Shown here: positions 23,000 to 34,791 of the stretch, one piece after another
How the letters are laid out: every line of letters starts with the position of its first letter
Numbering within the stretch: the first letter of the stretch is position 1
NCBI GenBank assembly: GCA_020055645.1
Contig: CM034546.1
Location: 80,972,001-81,036,000, forward strand
Direction of reading: 5' to 3'
Source of the DNA: Tomocerus qinae
Taxonomy: Eukaryota; Arthropoda; Collembola; Entomobryomorpha; Tomoceridae
Length of the DNA stretch: 64,000 nt
The notes under the pieces: generated by a model
What the model was told of the DNA's origin: nothing
The model's database searches: none
The model's input: only the letters and a program-made list of their open reading frames with translations
Made by a program: the position numbers and the translations under genes

Positions 23000-24507
23000 C
23001 GTGCCAGAAAGAGCGGATTTGACTTTTTCCTATCTCTCTAATGTTAAATAACCGAATTTCAAATGGCTATAACATTAGCAACGGATCTATGCGGATCTTG
23101 TAACTTACATATATTGTTAATTAAGACAATACAATTCTACTGATGTATATATCATTGCTCCAGGTCGTACCAGTATACGTCAAAAACCGATCGGAAATAT
23201 TTAAGTAGGGAACTGCGTTGTTAAGCAGTGTGGTTCTTAAATGGCCACCAGTCCCTACACTAGGTGAAGTATGTGCGCTGGCTGCCTTGATTCATGGTTC
23301 TACTCTACAGTACATCTTCTGTGCATTGCTTGCTTTACATTACTGCCTTTACATTTACACTATTACGCTAGTAACTATAATAAACTTCTACCATTGCCCC
23401 ATAATCACTGATATCCATAAATATGTATTATATGTAAATCTAAAACTAAACTTGCACAAAAAACAATGCTGTTTTGTTTTTTAATTATGGCTTATTTCTG
23501 ATTGCCATTAATATTGCTTGAATTTTTACTCATTATATTTATGAAAGACAATAATAAACTCTAATAATGTCCATGTCATTTTAGGCAGTATAAAAAAAAA
23601 ATTTCGATGCTGGAAGTAAACTTACGTTTTCAACTTCTAACAACGCTGAACTACAATAAGGTTTTTCTACTTTATCTTAAAGTAATATAATAAAATAATA
23701 AAATATACAATACTTGTTAATTTTCAATGTAACTAAATATAATAATACCCAAACTATCAAATACTGGAATTGACAAGCTGATGATATATTCGTCCAAATA
23801 ATACTAAAATTTAAGCTATAAGTACTTACCATCATTCTTGGTTGTCATTAGACTAACCATTTTTAATTATTTAATTTTTTTCATGTTTACAACATTATGC
23901 ATTAGTTAAACCGTGTAATTGTATTGTAGTATTCGTTGGGCGTTGCTACAAGTTGCAACCAGTAAGCTTATCACTTCCCGTATCAAAAAAGCTATAACAT
24001 TACTATATTACTATATTATTGTCTTTCATAAATATAATAAGTAAAAATTATGCAATATTAATGGCAGTCACAAATAAGTCATAATTAAAAAACAAAACAG
24101 CATTGTTTTTGTGCAAGTTTAGTTTTAGATTTACATATAATACATATTTATGGATATCATTGATTATGGGGCAATGGTAGAAATTTATTATTACTAGTAG
24201 TGTAATAGTGTAAATACAAAGCAAACAATGCACAGAAGATATACTGTAGAATGTGTAGAATAGAACCATGAATCAAGCCAGCGTGCAGCATCGGCTAGCA
24301 ACAGTAGCATTAGGTAAACCTGAACACTTAATTGTAAGTACTCCAATGCTTACAATTTTTGGGTATGATGGAAAAGTCTTACTACCCTGGGACTTTCGTT
24401 TGCTACCTGAGCCGCTACCTGAACCTTCGCCGTCCCTACCCTCACCTTTTTCCGGATTACCAATCTCGAGTAAGAGATTAAGAAAAGATTAGGCGGCAGT
24501 AGAGCCC
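23000..24507 (-). repeat. Inverted copy: truncated module B then module A
   Basis: From CGTGCCAGAAAGAGCGG the sequence is the reverse complement of about 21668-20150. The A-B junction of the left arm is therefore preserved as a unit. It ends at GAGCCCAAACCC, exactly the outer edge of module A. Confidence 0.92.
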
Positions 24508-24965
24508 AAACCCACCCAAACTATCAAATACTGGAATTGACAAGCTGATGATATATTCGTCCAAATAATAGTAAAATTTAAGCTATAAGTACTTACCATC
24601 ATTCTTGGTTGTCATTAGACTAACCATTTTTAATTATTTAATTTTTTTCATGTTTACAACATTATGCATTAGTTAAACCGTGTAATTGTATTGTAGTATT
24701 CGTTGGGCGTTGCTACAAGTTGCAACCAGTAAGCTTATCACTTCCCGTATCAAAAAAGCTATAACATTACTATATTACTATATTATTGTCTTTCATAAAT
24801 ATAATAAGTAAAAATTATGCAATATTAATGGCAGTCACAAATAAGTCATAATTAAAAAACAAAACAGCATTGTTTTTGTGCAAGTTTAGTTTTAGATTTA
24901 CATATAATACATATTTATGGATATCATTGATTATGGGGCAATGGTAGAAATTTATTATTACTAGT
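24508..24965 (-). repeat. Partial module A, inverted
   Basis: It starts CCCACCCAAACTATC and follows the reverse complement of about 20920-20468, stopping at ACTAGT. The same CCCACCCAAACTATC start occurs at 29844, so both junctions probably derive from one event. Confidence 0.9.
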
Positions 24966-25927
24966 GGATGTGGTAAGATCTGCCCCTAAGTCTTTCCTTA
25001 AAATCCTTCTCGGAATTGGTAATCCGGAAAAAGGTGAGGGAAGGGACGGCGAAGGTTCAGGTAGCGGTTCAGGTAACAAACAAAAGGCCCAGGGTAGTGA
25101 AACCTTTCCAGCACACCCAAAAATTGTAAGCACAGGTAAAGGACTGGGAGTACTTATAATTAAGTGTTCACGTTTACCTAATGCTATACTGTTGCTAGCC
25201 GATGCTGCACACTGCACATTGTTCACTAAGGCCTACTGAAATGGCCATGCATTTCGTGCCAGAAAGAGCGGATTTGACTTTTTCCTATCTCTCTAATGTT
25301 AAATAACCGAATTTCAAATGGCTATAACATTAGCAACGGATCTATGCGGATCTTGTAACTTACATATATTGTTAATTAAGACAATACAATTCTACTGATG
25401 TATATATCATTGCTCCAGGTCGTACCAGTATACGTCAAAAACCGATCGGAAATATTTAAGTAGGGAACTGCGTTGTTAAGCAGTGTGGTTCTTAAATGGC
25501 CACCAGTCCCTACACTAGGTGAAGTATGTGCGCTGGCTGCCTTGATTCATGGTTCTACTCTACAGTACATCTTCTGTGCATTGCTTGCTTTACATTACTG
25601 CCTTTACATTTACACTATTACGCTAGTAACTATAATAAACTTCTACCATTGCCCCATAATCACTGATATCCATAAATATGTATTATATGTAAATCTAAAA
25701 CTAAACTTGCACAAAAAACAATGCTGTTTTGTTTTTTAATTATGGCTTATTTCTGATTGCCATTAATATTGCTTGAATTTTTACTCATTATATTTATGAA
25801 AGACAATAATAAACTCTAATAATGTCCATGTCATTTTAGGCAGTATAAAAAAAAATTTCGATGCTGGAAGTAAACTTACGTTTTCAACTTCTAACAACGC
25901 TGAACTACAATAAGTTTTTTCTACTTG
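24966..25927 (-). repeat. Module B, inverted, cut by the Penelope-like element
   Basis: It is the reverse complement of about 21956-20995. It ends at TTTTTTCTACTT, where the Penelope-like element begins. The last 80 bp or so of the module are missing, so the insertion came with a deletion. Confidence 0.92.
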
Positions 25928-26512
25928 TAATCTTCGAAATGAAGGTTAAATTAATTATGCAAATTAATTGTCCACTGTAACTGCGAGCAAAATAATTGGA
26001 TCTAAAAGTATTTCATTTATTCAGCAATCTAGATTTCGTTAATCTTCTTCAGGCTGAAAATGAATCAAAAGGGAAAGTTAAACATTTAATTTTATAATTG
26101 ACAGATAATTTGTAAAGATGTGACAGAATATATGTTTAAACATTTAAATATCCAAATCCATAATTTTAATTTTAATTAGTCCATGAGTATATATAATATA
26201 TGCATACATGATCCATTGGTGGGAATCAAACTCAAATCAGAGATAGATAGAAAGTATATTACCGTCATAAATGAAAACGAAATTTTCTTTTTTAGGCTAT
26301 CCAAATTAGTATCTAATTATTAAACAATTTCGAAAGGAATTAAATTTTATAATAATTGAAATTTCCAATTAGTCAAAAAAGCGAATAAGCTGGCTGTTTT
26401 GTCAATGAGTCAGCATAAAATGACATTTTGAAAAAGGCGCTAAAAGTAAGTTCATGTTCCTCTTCTTCAATAGAAGATACACAGTTTATATATTCACAGT
26501 ACGTACAAATTT

Positions 26513-28486
26513 TTACCACTTTGTATAGTTTAACAAGCTATTAATTTTGCAGTAGGCAATTTTAATTTTCATTTCCTTAGCGATACATTCATAATCGTTA
26601 TCCACACACTTTTTCAATTCTTCTAGTAAAGATATTTTAATTATTTTACCGAATGACATAATACAATTATAGAATGGATATATTAAATAAGAAGTATCAT
26701 TATTTACATTATGCAATATATTCGTGGAATAGTCCATTACATTAATATTGTGTTTTATAAGGATATCAGGGTTATTGATACTTAGATTACGAATTAATAG
26801 TTCACTTTTAGGGATTAATAAGTTTAATCTTTCTACTGAAAGTAATTTATTTATGGCTTTAATTAAAATATTTTTAGGGTAGCATCTATTTTCAAATTTT
26901 TCGAATAATATTGTCAATTCCTTAATTCTATCTTCTCTCAAAGAACAAGATTTTATTATTCTTAGTCCTTGTGAATAAGGTAAAGATTCTTTTAGATGTT
27001 TAGGTGTATTCGAGTAATAATGTAAAAAAAGATGCTTTGACATTGGCTTTCTGTATAGTTTAGTTTGAATAATATTATTTTTTGTCAAAAAAATCTCTAA
27101 ATCTAAAAATGGTAAAGATTTATCTGAATAATTGTAAGTGAATTTTAGATAAGGATGTTTACATAAATTTTGTAACCAAATCTTGAGATCTGCAATATTG
27201 GTGCTATTGACAATTAGAAATATGTCATCCAGGAATCTAGTACGAAAAATAATTTCATCTTTATCCTTAAACATCTCTCTCAATTCTTCATAAACACTAA
27301 TATTAGCTATACTACAAGATGCACTACCTCCCATTTGAATTCCACGATGTTGGACAAAATATTCGTTTTCATATCGCACATAATTAAAATCCAGACTTAA
27401 ATCTAATATAATTTTTAATTCATTTAATGTTAAATTAAATGGTAGGGATATATTATTTTTATACTTTACAAAATTTTCACAACAGAATCGTTTACAATTT
27501 CCAATTTTTAGATTTGTGTACAAAGATTCTATGTCGATTGTAATTAACGTGTATTTATAAGTAGGATTTAATTGTAAATTGTTTAATAATATCAATAAAT
27601 GAGTCGAATCTAGCAATAAGTCAGGAATAAATAACATAATAGGTTGTAATATGTTGTCAGCTATTTGACTTATTGGTTTATTAAATGTCTTGATTGTACT
27701 AGAAATTGGTCGACCTGGGGGGAATGTTTCATAATTTTTATGAATTTTTGGTAAATTGGAAAATAGTGCTGGTTGTGGATGTAAAGGTATCAAGGTAAAC
27801 AAATTAACTTCTTTTGGTAGTATTTTATCCAAACATCTTACTTTATCCTTAAAATTTAGAAACGCAAAATCAAAATGTGACTTTGTTGTAGGAAAGTAAG
27901 TATGAGTATCTAAAAGTTGTCTCATTACTTCAGTATCATAGTCAGATTTATTCATCCAACAAATTCCTGCATTTTTATCTGCCTGTGTGATAACAATTTT
28001 ATTTACTTTACAGTAATTTTTTAATTGAGTCAATAATTTTATATTAAATAACGATTTATAAAATGTATATTTTTTAACTTTCTCAACAATATCTCGGGCT
28101 GCATTCTTATTTATAAAAATTTTTTGTTCATCGGAACAGTGAAGTAAGGACTTTGGTTCTAATTTCTGATTCTGTTTTTTAATTTTAGATGAAATAATTC
28201 TAAAATTTGAATGTTCCCTAATATCAGGGTGAATTTTAAAATAAGCTATCCACGATAGTTTTCGGATTGACTCATTGACTGCATCTTCTATTCTTTTGAA
28301 GTTAGGAAATGTTGAAACACAGAAACCTAAACCTAATGATAGTATTTTTTTGAATTTCAAAGGAATTGGATTTTGTGTTAAATTGTGAATGATATCTGGG
28401 GTTAATTTTAAATGACAAAATATTTTATATAACTTACTTGTTAGATTTTTACTAATAGGTATTCTTTCGTTGAAAAAATGGCTCAT
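26513..28486 (-). CDS. Penelope-like reverse transcriptase
   Basis: The ORF is intact, 657 codons. N-terminal ADKNAGICWMNKSDYDTEV (about residue 170) and LPKIHKNYETFPPGRPIS (about 245) are typical of Penelope-like RTs. Motif A is IDIESLYTNL (about 316), motif B HRGIQMGGSASC (about 380) and motif C RFLDDIFLIVN (about 418) with the DD pair. PFLDLEIFL and YRKPMSKHLFLHYYSNTP follow. The C-terminal 130 residues show no GIY-YIG endonuclease (no GIY...YIG pair), so it belongs among the endonuclease-less forms or has lost the domain. The enzyme would copy element RNA, possibly primed at DNA ends. All catalytic residues are present, so the RT could be active. The decayed copy at 5615-6847 is a relative. 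Confidence 0.88.
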   Translation of the reverse strand: MSHFFNERIPISKNLTSKLYKIFCHLKLTPDIIHNLTQNPIPLKFKKILSLGLGFCVSTFPNFKRIEDAVNESIRKLSWIAYFKIHPDIREHSNFRIISSKIKKQNQKLEPKSLLHCSDEQKIFINKNAARDIVEKVKKYTFYKSLFNIKLLTQLKNYCKVNKIVITQADKNAGICWMNKSDYDTEVMRQLLDTHTYFPTTKSHFDFAFLNFKDKVRCLDKILPKEVNLFTLIPLHPQPALFSNLPKIHKNYETFPPGRPISSTIKTFNKPISQIADNILQPIMLFIPDLLLDSTHLLILLNNLQLNPTYKYTLITIDIESLYTNLKIGNCKRFCCENFVKYKNNISLPFNLTLNELKIILDLSLDFNYVRYENEYFVQHRGIQMGGSASCSIANISVYEELREMFKDKDEIIFRTRFLDDIFLIVNSTNIADLKIWLQNLCKHPYLKFTYNYSDKSLPFLDLEIFLTKNNIIQTKLYRKPMSKHLFLHYYSNTPKHLKESLPYSQGLRIIKSCSLREDRIKELTILFEKFENRCYPKNILIKAINKLLSVERLNLLIPKSELLIRNLSINNPDILIKHNINVMDYSTNILHNVNNDTSYLIYPFYNCIMSFGKIIKISLLEELKKCVDNDYECIAKEMKIKIAYCKINSLLNYTKW

Positions 28487-28549
28487 GTTGTAAAAATGAC
28501 GATTTTTCTTTCTTCTTCTCGATTTTGTATTTCCACCAATGGCATCATC

Positions 28550-29628
28550 CTATTTGATTCTGTTTAGTAGCTCAGTGATCGATTGGGGTTCTACATTTTC
28601 TTTGATTTGGAAGTTTTGTTTTTTTGCGTGTCTAAATTGTTGTGATGATGATTGTGATGAATGGCGAGGGGTATGTTGAAATTTTTGTTGAAGTTTAAAA
28701 CCTTTATTTTCATTTAGAGAATCTTCCTTCGATAAACGACGTTGGGCTTTACGGATTGGTCGGGTTTGAAACTGTTTGCTATTCCGTTTAGATTTTTGAG
28801 TTTCGGTGGAGGTTGTTTGACGTTGGTTAACTTTATCTTGCATTTTAAGAACACTCAAATCAGCACATTGTAGGAAATTGTCATATTCTGATAAAATTGT
28901 CTCTTTTTGAAATGACTCTTTTCCATTCAAGATCCTTTCTTGAATTTTTTCTGCATGTCTGTTGTATGCAGATTGAGGTGGACAAGATTCATCTTCCTTT
29001 CTCCATTGTGGCATTGAATCTACGACTTTACAAGTTCTAGATGACCAGCCGATGCATTTAATATTAAAAGACTTCACGAATTCAATTTCTGCCTTAAAAT
29101 AGTTGGCCGCAAAAAAGTGTTTGATTATTTTAGTAATTCCAACTATAGGAGAATTATTTACCAGTAAGTCTGATTTGATGGCATTGTAGTTACGTAGAAT
29201 TAATAACTCTGAGACGAATTCAGATCCCGCGTTGGCTGATTCCTGAAGTTGGAGCATCAAACCCTTTTTCAGTGAAGTGAATTTATTTAATGTTGCAGAC
29301 GGAAGAAGTTGAAAGCACGGAATAGAAAGCTTCGCGAGAGGATTTAAGACAGCCAGTCTTCTAGCAGTAGCTTCCTGCATATTATTTTGGAAGTATTTAG
29401 ACTGCATGTGAGACATGAAGTTCTTTATTAGTAGAATTTTAGTCGTATCTGAAATTTCTAGTTCGGTTTCTAATTGTAAGTGTTTCTTCAGTTTTTCAAC
29501 ATCTGGAATGACGGGTAGAATTTGAATTGAATTAAAGAGGTCAATATATTCAACGACAATTGGATCAGTATCTTCTCCCAAAAACTTATGGATGGCTAAT
29601 TTATTACTTGGATCTAATTATTCTAATT
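28550..29628 (-). CDS. ORF1 of the Penelope-like element, 5'-truncated
   Basis: It lies 63 bp upstream of the RT ORF on the same strand. The frame is open from about 29620 (LDPSNKLAIHKFLGED...) with no ATG before a methionine at about residue 51 of the 343-codon reading (MSHMQSKYF), so the true 5' end seems lost where the duplicated RT fragment was joined. The C-terminal third is rich in K, R, Q and S (KRNSKQFQTRPIRKAQRRL, HSSQSSSQQFRHAKKQ), which suggests nucleic-acid binding, like a Gag/ORF1 chaperone. I do not recognise a domain. The assignment to the element rests on position, strand and spacing. Confidence 0.6.
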
Positions 29629-29843
29629 AGTATCATAGTCAGATTTATTCATCCAACAAATTCCTGCATTTTTATCTGCCTGTGTGATAACAATTTTATT
29701 TACTTTACAGTAATTTTTTAATTGAGTCAATAATTTTATATTAAATAACGATTTATAAAATGTATATTTTTTAACTTTCTCAACAATATCTCGGGCTGCA
29801 TTCTTATTTATAAAAATTTTTTGTTCATCGGAACAGTGAAGTA
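29629..29843 (-). repeat. Direct duplicate of an internal RT segment
   Basis: Bases 29629-29843 repeat 27932-28146 in the same orientation at a constant offset of 1697. The copy ends inside the codon run and joins directly to the palindrome arm at CCCACCC. Confidence 0.95.
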
Positions 29844-29844
29844 C

Positions 29845-30612
29845 CCACCCAAACTATCAAATACTGGAATTGACAAGCTGATGATATATTCGTCCAAATA
29901 ATACTAAAATTTAAGCTATAAGTACTTACCATCATTCTTGGTTGTCATTAGACTAACCATTTTTAATTATTTAATTTTTTTCATGTTTACAACATTATGC
30001 ATTAGTTAAACCGTGTAATTGTATTGTAGTATTCGTTGGGCGTTGCTACAAGTTGCAACCAGTAAGCTTATCACTTCCCGTATCAAAAAAGCTATAACAT
30101 TACTATATTACTATATTATTGTCTTTCATAAATATAATAAGTAAAAATTATGCAATATTAATGGCAGTCACAAATAAGTCATAATTAAAAAACAAAACAG
30201 CATTGTTTTTGTGCAAGTTTAGTTTTAGATTTACATATAATACATATTTATGGATATCATTGATTATGGGGCAATGGTAGAAATTTATTATTACTAGTAG
30301 TGTAATAGTGTAAATACAAAGCAAACAATGCACAGAAGATATACTGTAGAATGTGTAGAATAGAACCATGAATCAAGCCAGCGTGCAGCATCGGCTAGCA
30401 ACAGTAGCATTAGGTAAACCTGAACACTTAATTGTAAGTACTCCAATGCTTACAATTTTTGGGTATGCTGGAAAAGTCTTACTACCCTGGGACTTTCGTT
30501 TGCTACCTGAGCCGCTACCTGAACCTTCGCCGTCCCTACCCTCACCTTTTTCCGGATTACCAATCTCGAGTAAGAGATTAAGAAAAGATTAGGCGGCAGT
30601 AGAGCCCAAACC
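29845..30612 (-). repeat. Module A in the right palindrome arm
   Basis: This is the reverse complement of 20153-20920, including the same opposed 74- and 73-codon frames (30368-30592 plus, 30369-30148 minus). Confidence 0.93.
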
Positions 30613-30616
30613 CGTA

Positions 30617-31165
30617 ATTGCTGATGAAAATCGACAGAAAATCAAAATAGATAATTGTTGACTATGAAAATCAACAGAAACTCATAGTAGATAAATGTTG
30701 ACTATGAAAATCAACAGAAACTCAAAATAGATAAAGATTGCCTATGAAAATGAACAGAAAATAATAGAATAATGTTCACTATGCAAATCAACAGAAAATA
30801 ATAGAATAATGTTCACTATGAAAATCAACAGAAAATCAAAGTAGATAATTGTTGGCTTTGGCTGAAAATAAACAGAAAATCAAAATCGGTTAATATTGAC
30901 TGTCATAATGAAAAGCAATGCCATATTTCCATTTTGACTATTAAAATGAAGACAAAGTGAGCGCGCGGCATCTCAGCAACCTATGGATCAATGTGCTGGC
31001 CCATTTTCAATAGGCTTTGTCACAGGTCCATAGGCAATGTCTTTGTCAAATTTAGTTGAAATCCATCAATATCTTCAAAAGTTATCGTGTAAACGGACGG
31101 ACGGACAAACGGACTGTGCGATTCTATAGCTGCCTTTTCAGGCGAGTTAATGATGTTAAATAAAT
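30617..31165 (-). repeat. CGGACGG-family repeat with tandem tail (right arm)
   Basis: This is the mirror of 19590-20150. The tandem units (TGAAAATCAACAGAAAAT) occupy 30617-30890. The conserved end, with AACGGACGGACGGAC, follows. Confidence 0.88.
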
Positions 31166-31814
31166 AAAATAAAACATATTCGCGCCAAGTGCGAAAAAGA
31201 ATAAATCCTCTTTTTCTCAGATTTAGGGGGGCGCTGGCCCCCCCTCCACCCCCTACTGGATATGTGCTTGGCAATCAATCCTATTTCTACCATCATTCTA
31301 CCAAAAATGTACTCATGGTCGCCTTCTGTTACGGCTTGCTATAGGTTTTGTTCTCCTGTACTCGAAAAAGAGTAAAATTTGAACGTGTGTGCGTGCTTGG
31401 ACGTGTCCAGTGGGGGAGGGGGTGCAGCGCCCCTCTCAAAGTGACGTTACCTTATACCCCAGACCCCTCGTGACCCTATTGGGTGGCCAGAGTATGTTAC
31501 CGATCGCCAATATTTTAATACCAAGCACGTATGGAGAACTGAGTTTCGGAGGGGGCTAGATTTCCTATAGATTTTTCAAGTATATATATATTTAATTTTT
31601 GACATTTTTTGAAAGAAATAAGTCAAAAATGGCCTATAATCGCGAAATTTTTTACTATTTTGAGGAAAAAATTCCCTTTTTTCGGGGGGACTTCAGCCCG
31701 TAAAGCCCATCCCTAAATACGTCCTTGTTTAATACAACCATATTGACTCAGGCACCGAAAATCTCTTGCAACTTGCATGGTTGCTGTGGAAATCGGCCCT
31801 CGCCCCGCCCCCAA

Positions 31815-32392
31815 AGTACACTCTTACAAATCCCTACATGAGATTAGGTTGAAATCAACGTGATTTCAAGTAATTTCTCCTGTTTTTTGTGTCCTACATT
31901 ATTTTGTGTTAAAATAACATGATTAAATAATGTTGATAATGTAACATTATTGAAAGTTAATAATTTACATTAGTTGCTGTAAAAAATTAACAGTATATAA
32001 TGTAAGCCATGAAAAAACAATTTCCAACGTAGGAAACGTTCTCCTTACCTTCGCACCAGTTACTGGAGCCTACTACCACTGTACTGTAACTGTTCTTGAG
32101 GAAAATGGGGCTACTTAGCTGTATTTGATTTGCATGGATTATGGTTAACATTTTATTTCGTTATTTTGACTGGATATAATGTTATCATTAACATTATGAA
32201 AACTGTTACTTGTATTACAGTTTAAAAATGTTAATTTCACCTGAATTGATGTGAAATATACTTGACAGTGAACAAAATGTTATTTGAAAAGTCAAGCTAC
32301 ATTATTTTAATGTTAGCTTGACTCTTTATAATGTTAATGATAACATTTTCGGAACAACGTTAGTCCATTTTAACGTGAACTTCTAAGAGTGT
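31815..32392. mobile_element. MITE with CACTCTTA ends (right arm)
   Basis: This is the mirror copy of 18374-18955, with the same TA-CACTCTTA ends. The two copies are part of the palindrome and not independent insertions. Confidence 0.7.
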
Positions 32393-33254
32393 AGGAGGAG
32401 CTTACGAGTTCTCAGCTGATAGAATGTCACGATCCATTCGGGGGCGTGGCTAATTGGCGGAGCTGAAGTGTGGAAATTAGCCGGTGGGCGGGGCCTGTTA
32501 CACTGGAAATTAAAATTTTTTCGATGCCTATTGACCCTAGGTAGTAGTAAGATGAAATTTTAAGTATTTTTTGACTATTAGAGTAACTCATTGAGCATAC
32601 TATTATACCATTAATGTATATCGTATATTTTATACATTGTGATGGTCGACATTATATTCAGGATTCCAAAAATGTACCACACAAGAAAATCGGGTAAGAA
32701 CTTTAAACAGAATTCCAAGAGTTGAAAAGCAATTTTTACATGTATTTTGATGATCATTAGAGATTTCCAAATCTGCGGTACCCAGAGCTTAAAGTCCTGG
32801 CGCATCAAGGTATCGAAAAACCCGGCTATTTTAGGAAAAAACCCTCGACCCCGGGTTTTTGGGTTTTTTAGGGTTTTTTGGGTTTAAGGGTTTTCTATAT
32901 AACTATAGGTATAAATACAAGCCTATACTATACCATATATGAAAACTACAGCTGACAATCACAACAACCGTGTCTTTTTATTACTTACGTAATGAAAAGA
33001 AAAATTAGAGCATAAAAGTTTAATTTTATTATGTTGTAACGTAGCTAATCCAGTATTTTTGTGAACACCTATATCATTATTACTGTTTGATAAAAACTAG
33101 TGAAATATTAAGCATTATAATATTTTACTGATTATATGGACTTTATGAAATTATTCCTTTGTTAATTTGAAGCTTTATTTGCAAAGCATTACAGTAATGA
33201 ATATGTAAGTGATAAATTGAAATTATCTGTACAACAATATTATAAACATAATCT

Positions 33255-33539
33255 AAATAAAATCAAATTATAAGTAAATAAATTGCTACCCCTAACGCAC
33301 CAGGTGGGCGAGGGGGAGAAGTTCCTGAAATACATTCTATCCATCTTACAATATTTCCCCGGAATATACACTAGCTTTATTTATAACAGGGCCTGTGACC
33401 GGCTAGTTTTAAATATAGATCTTGTCATTTTCAGAATTAACTAAATTGTCTAGTTGAGACAAATTAAAGCAAAAGATATTGCCGATTCAATAAGTACCTA
33501 TCTTGATATTGTTACTACACGCATATCATGTAAATTTAC
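33255..33539 (-). other. Intron 8 part of the amylase pseudogene next to the palindrome
   Basis: Unique sequence between the palindrome's right end and exon 8. It shows no repeat flank matching the bases left of 17511, so no target-site duplication supports a simple insertion of the palindrome. Confidence 0.5.
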
Positions 33540-34581
33540 CTGAAAGGTACCTTGAAGAGTGACCACATCGTTGTTAATGGCAATAAATCCTTTATCTCCT
33601 CTTGAGAAAACGATTTGGTCTCTGTTATTGTCCCACCAGTTTTTGACAGCCGTTCCTACAAAACTGAATATTAGACTTTTGGGATCTTTTGAAATTCCAT
33701 CTTCACCAATTTTATGCCAGTTTAATATTCGGATTTAGAAATGTAATAAATGATTGTAACACAAATTCCAGCAACGACATTTCTGAACTTCGCCATTCCG
33801 TACATTTCTCTCCACCTGTGCTCACAAACCCAACTGTTACCACAAGTGTTATCTGGGTTGATGGCAACAGATACAATATTGTATTCATTGTCATGAGGTG
33901 GTCCAATCTTAAATTTGGAGTTTTTGAAGTTTAACAATTTATTCCAGTGTTTGTAAAAGAAAACCATAGATTACATTACTACCCAATTGTTAACGTCTTG
34001 ACCTCCAACGATGCTTTGTTCCCAAAAGTAGGAAGAGATGATTTGGGCAGATCCATAGGGCCAGGCAAGCATAAAAGCTGTTGCCATTTTGTATATTCTG
34101 TATTTTCGTATGTATGTATTTTGTTATGTAACGTCAGTACCATATCATTCAGAACAATTCCTGAACCTCTCTGGTTATCATGATTATCCATAAATACCAA
34201 AGCATGCTCACTGGGCATCATCCCCCAAGCTTCTCCTAATATTGAATACGATATCAATAATTAGTCTCTAACTTAAAACCACTTATTATTATGAATGATA
34301 AAATTTAGCGGGAAATATATACCGTAATTTCTTAGCCATTTTAATTTTTGATTATTTTCTTTTTGAAAAACTTCGCACAGTTTTGGAATAATTTAGCCAG
34401 GTTTATTATTCGTAAAATTATACCAAAAACAATGACTTCTTGGTAAATAAATGGCCGCGATCCAGGAGGAAATCCTTGGCTTGTGGGCAAGTCATTCAGT
34501 CGAGTAGTAATCGCCAGAAGATCTTCTGGCCACATGTGCTTGGCAGCGTCAATTCTACAATATTTATTAATCACAGTGTCA

Positions 34582-34791
<210 letters not shown>

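Larger units (their letters stand above)
25928..29843 (-). mobile_element. Penelope-like retroelement with ORF1 and RT, no GIY-YIG
   Basis: On the minus strand the order is a 215-bp duplicate of part of the RT gene (29843-29629), ORF1 (to 28550), the RT ORF (28486-26513) and about 585 bp of 3' non-coding sequence. Partial tandem copies placed 5' of the main copy are common in Penelope-like elements, but there the duplicated part is normally 3' terminal; here it is internal. The element separates an inverted module B from the right palindrome arm and is absent from the left arm. Confidence 0.88.
17511..33254. repeat. Giant palindrome, two 3.41-kb arms and a 8.9-kb centre
   Basis: Bases 17511-20920 are repeated as the reverse complement at 29845-33254. 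The summed coordinates of matching points stay at 50765-50768 along the whole arm, so there are only a few short indels. Visible differences are single substitutions (for example R/W in the matching ORFs at 17958 and 32808) and homopolymer length near 19085/31686. The centre (20921-29844) contains direct and inverted copies of two 1-kb modules and a Penelope-like element. No transposase belongs to the arms. The palindrome lies between exons 8 and 9 of the amylase pseudogene. Confidence 0.95.

Noticed and set aside
20176-25739. The repeated 73-, 74-, 88- and 100-codon frames as host genes
   Set aside because: They occur only inside the repeated modules, are opposed on both strands and match no family; reported as repeats instead.
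33689-34257. Plus-strand short ORFs over the amylase pseudogene exons
   Set aside because: They are antisense shadows of amylase exons 6 and 7.
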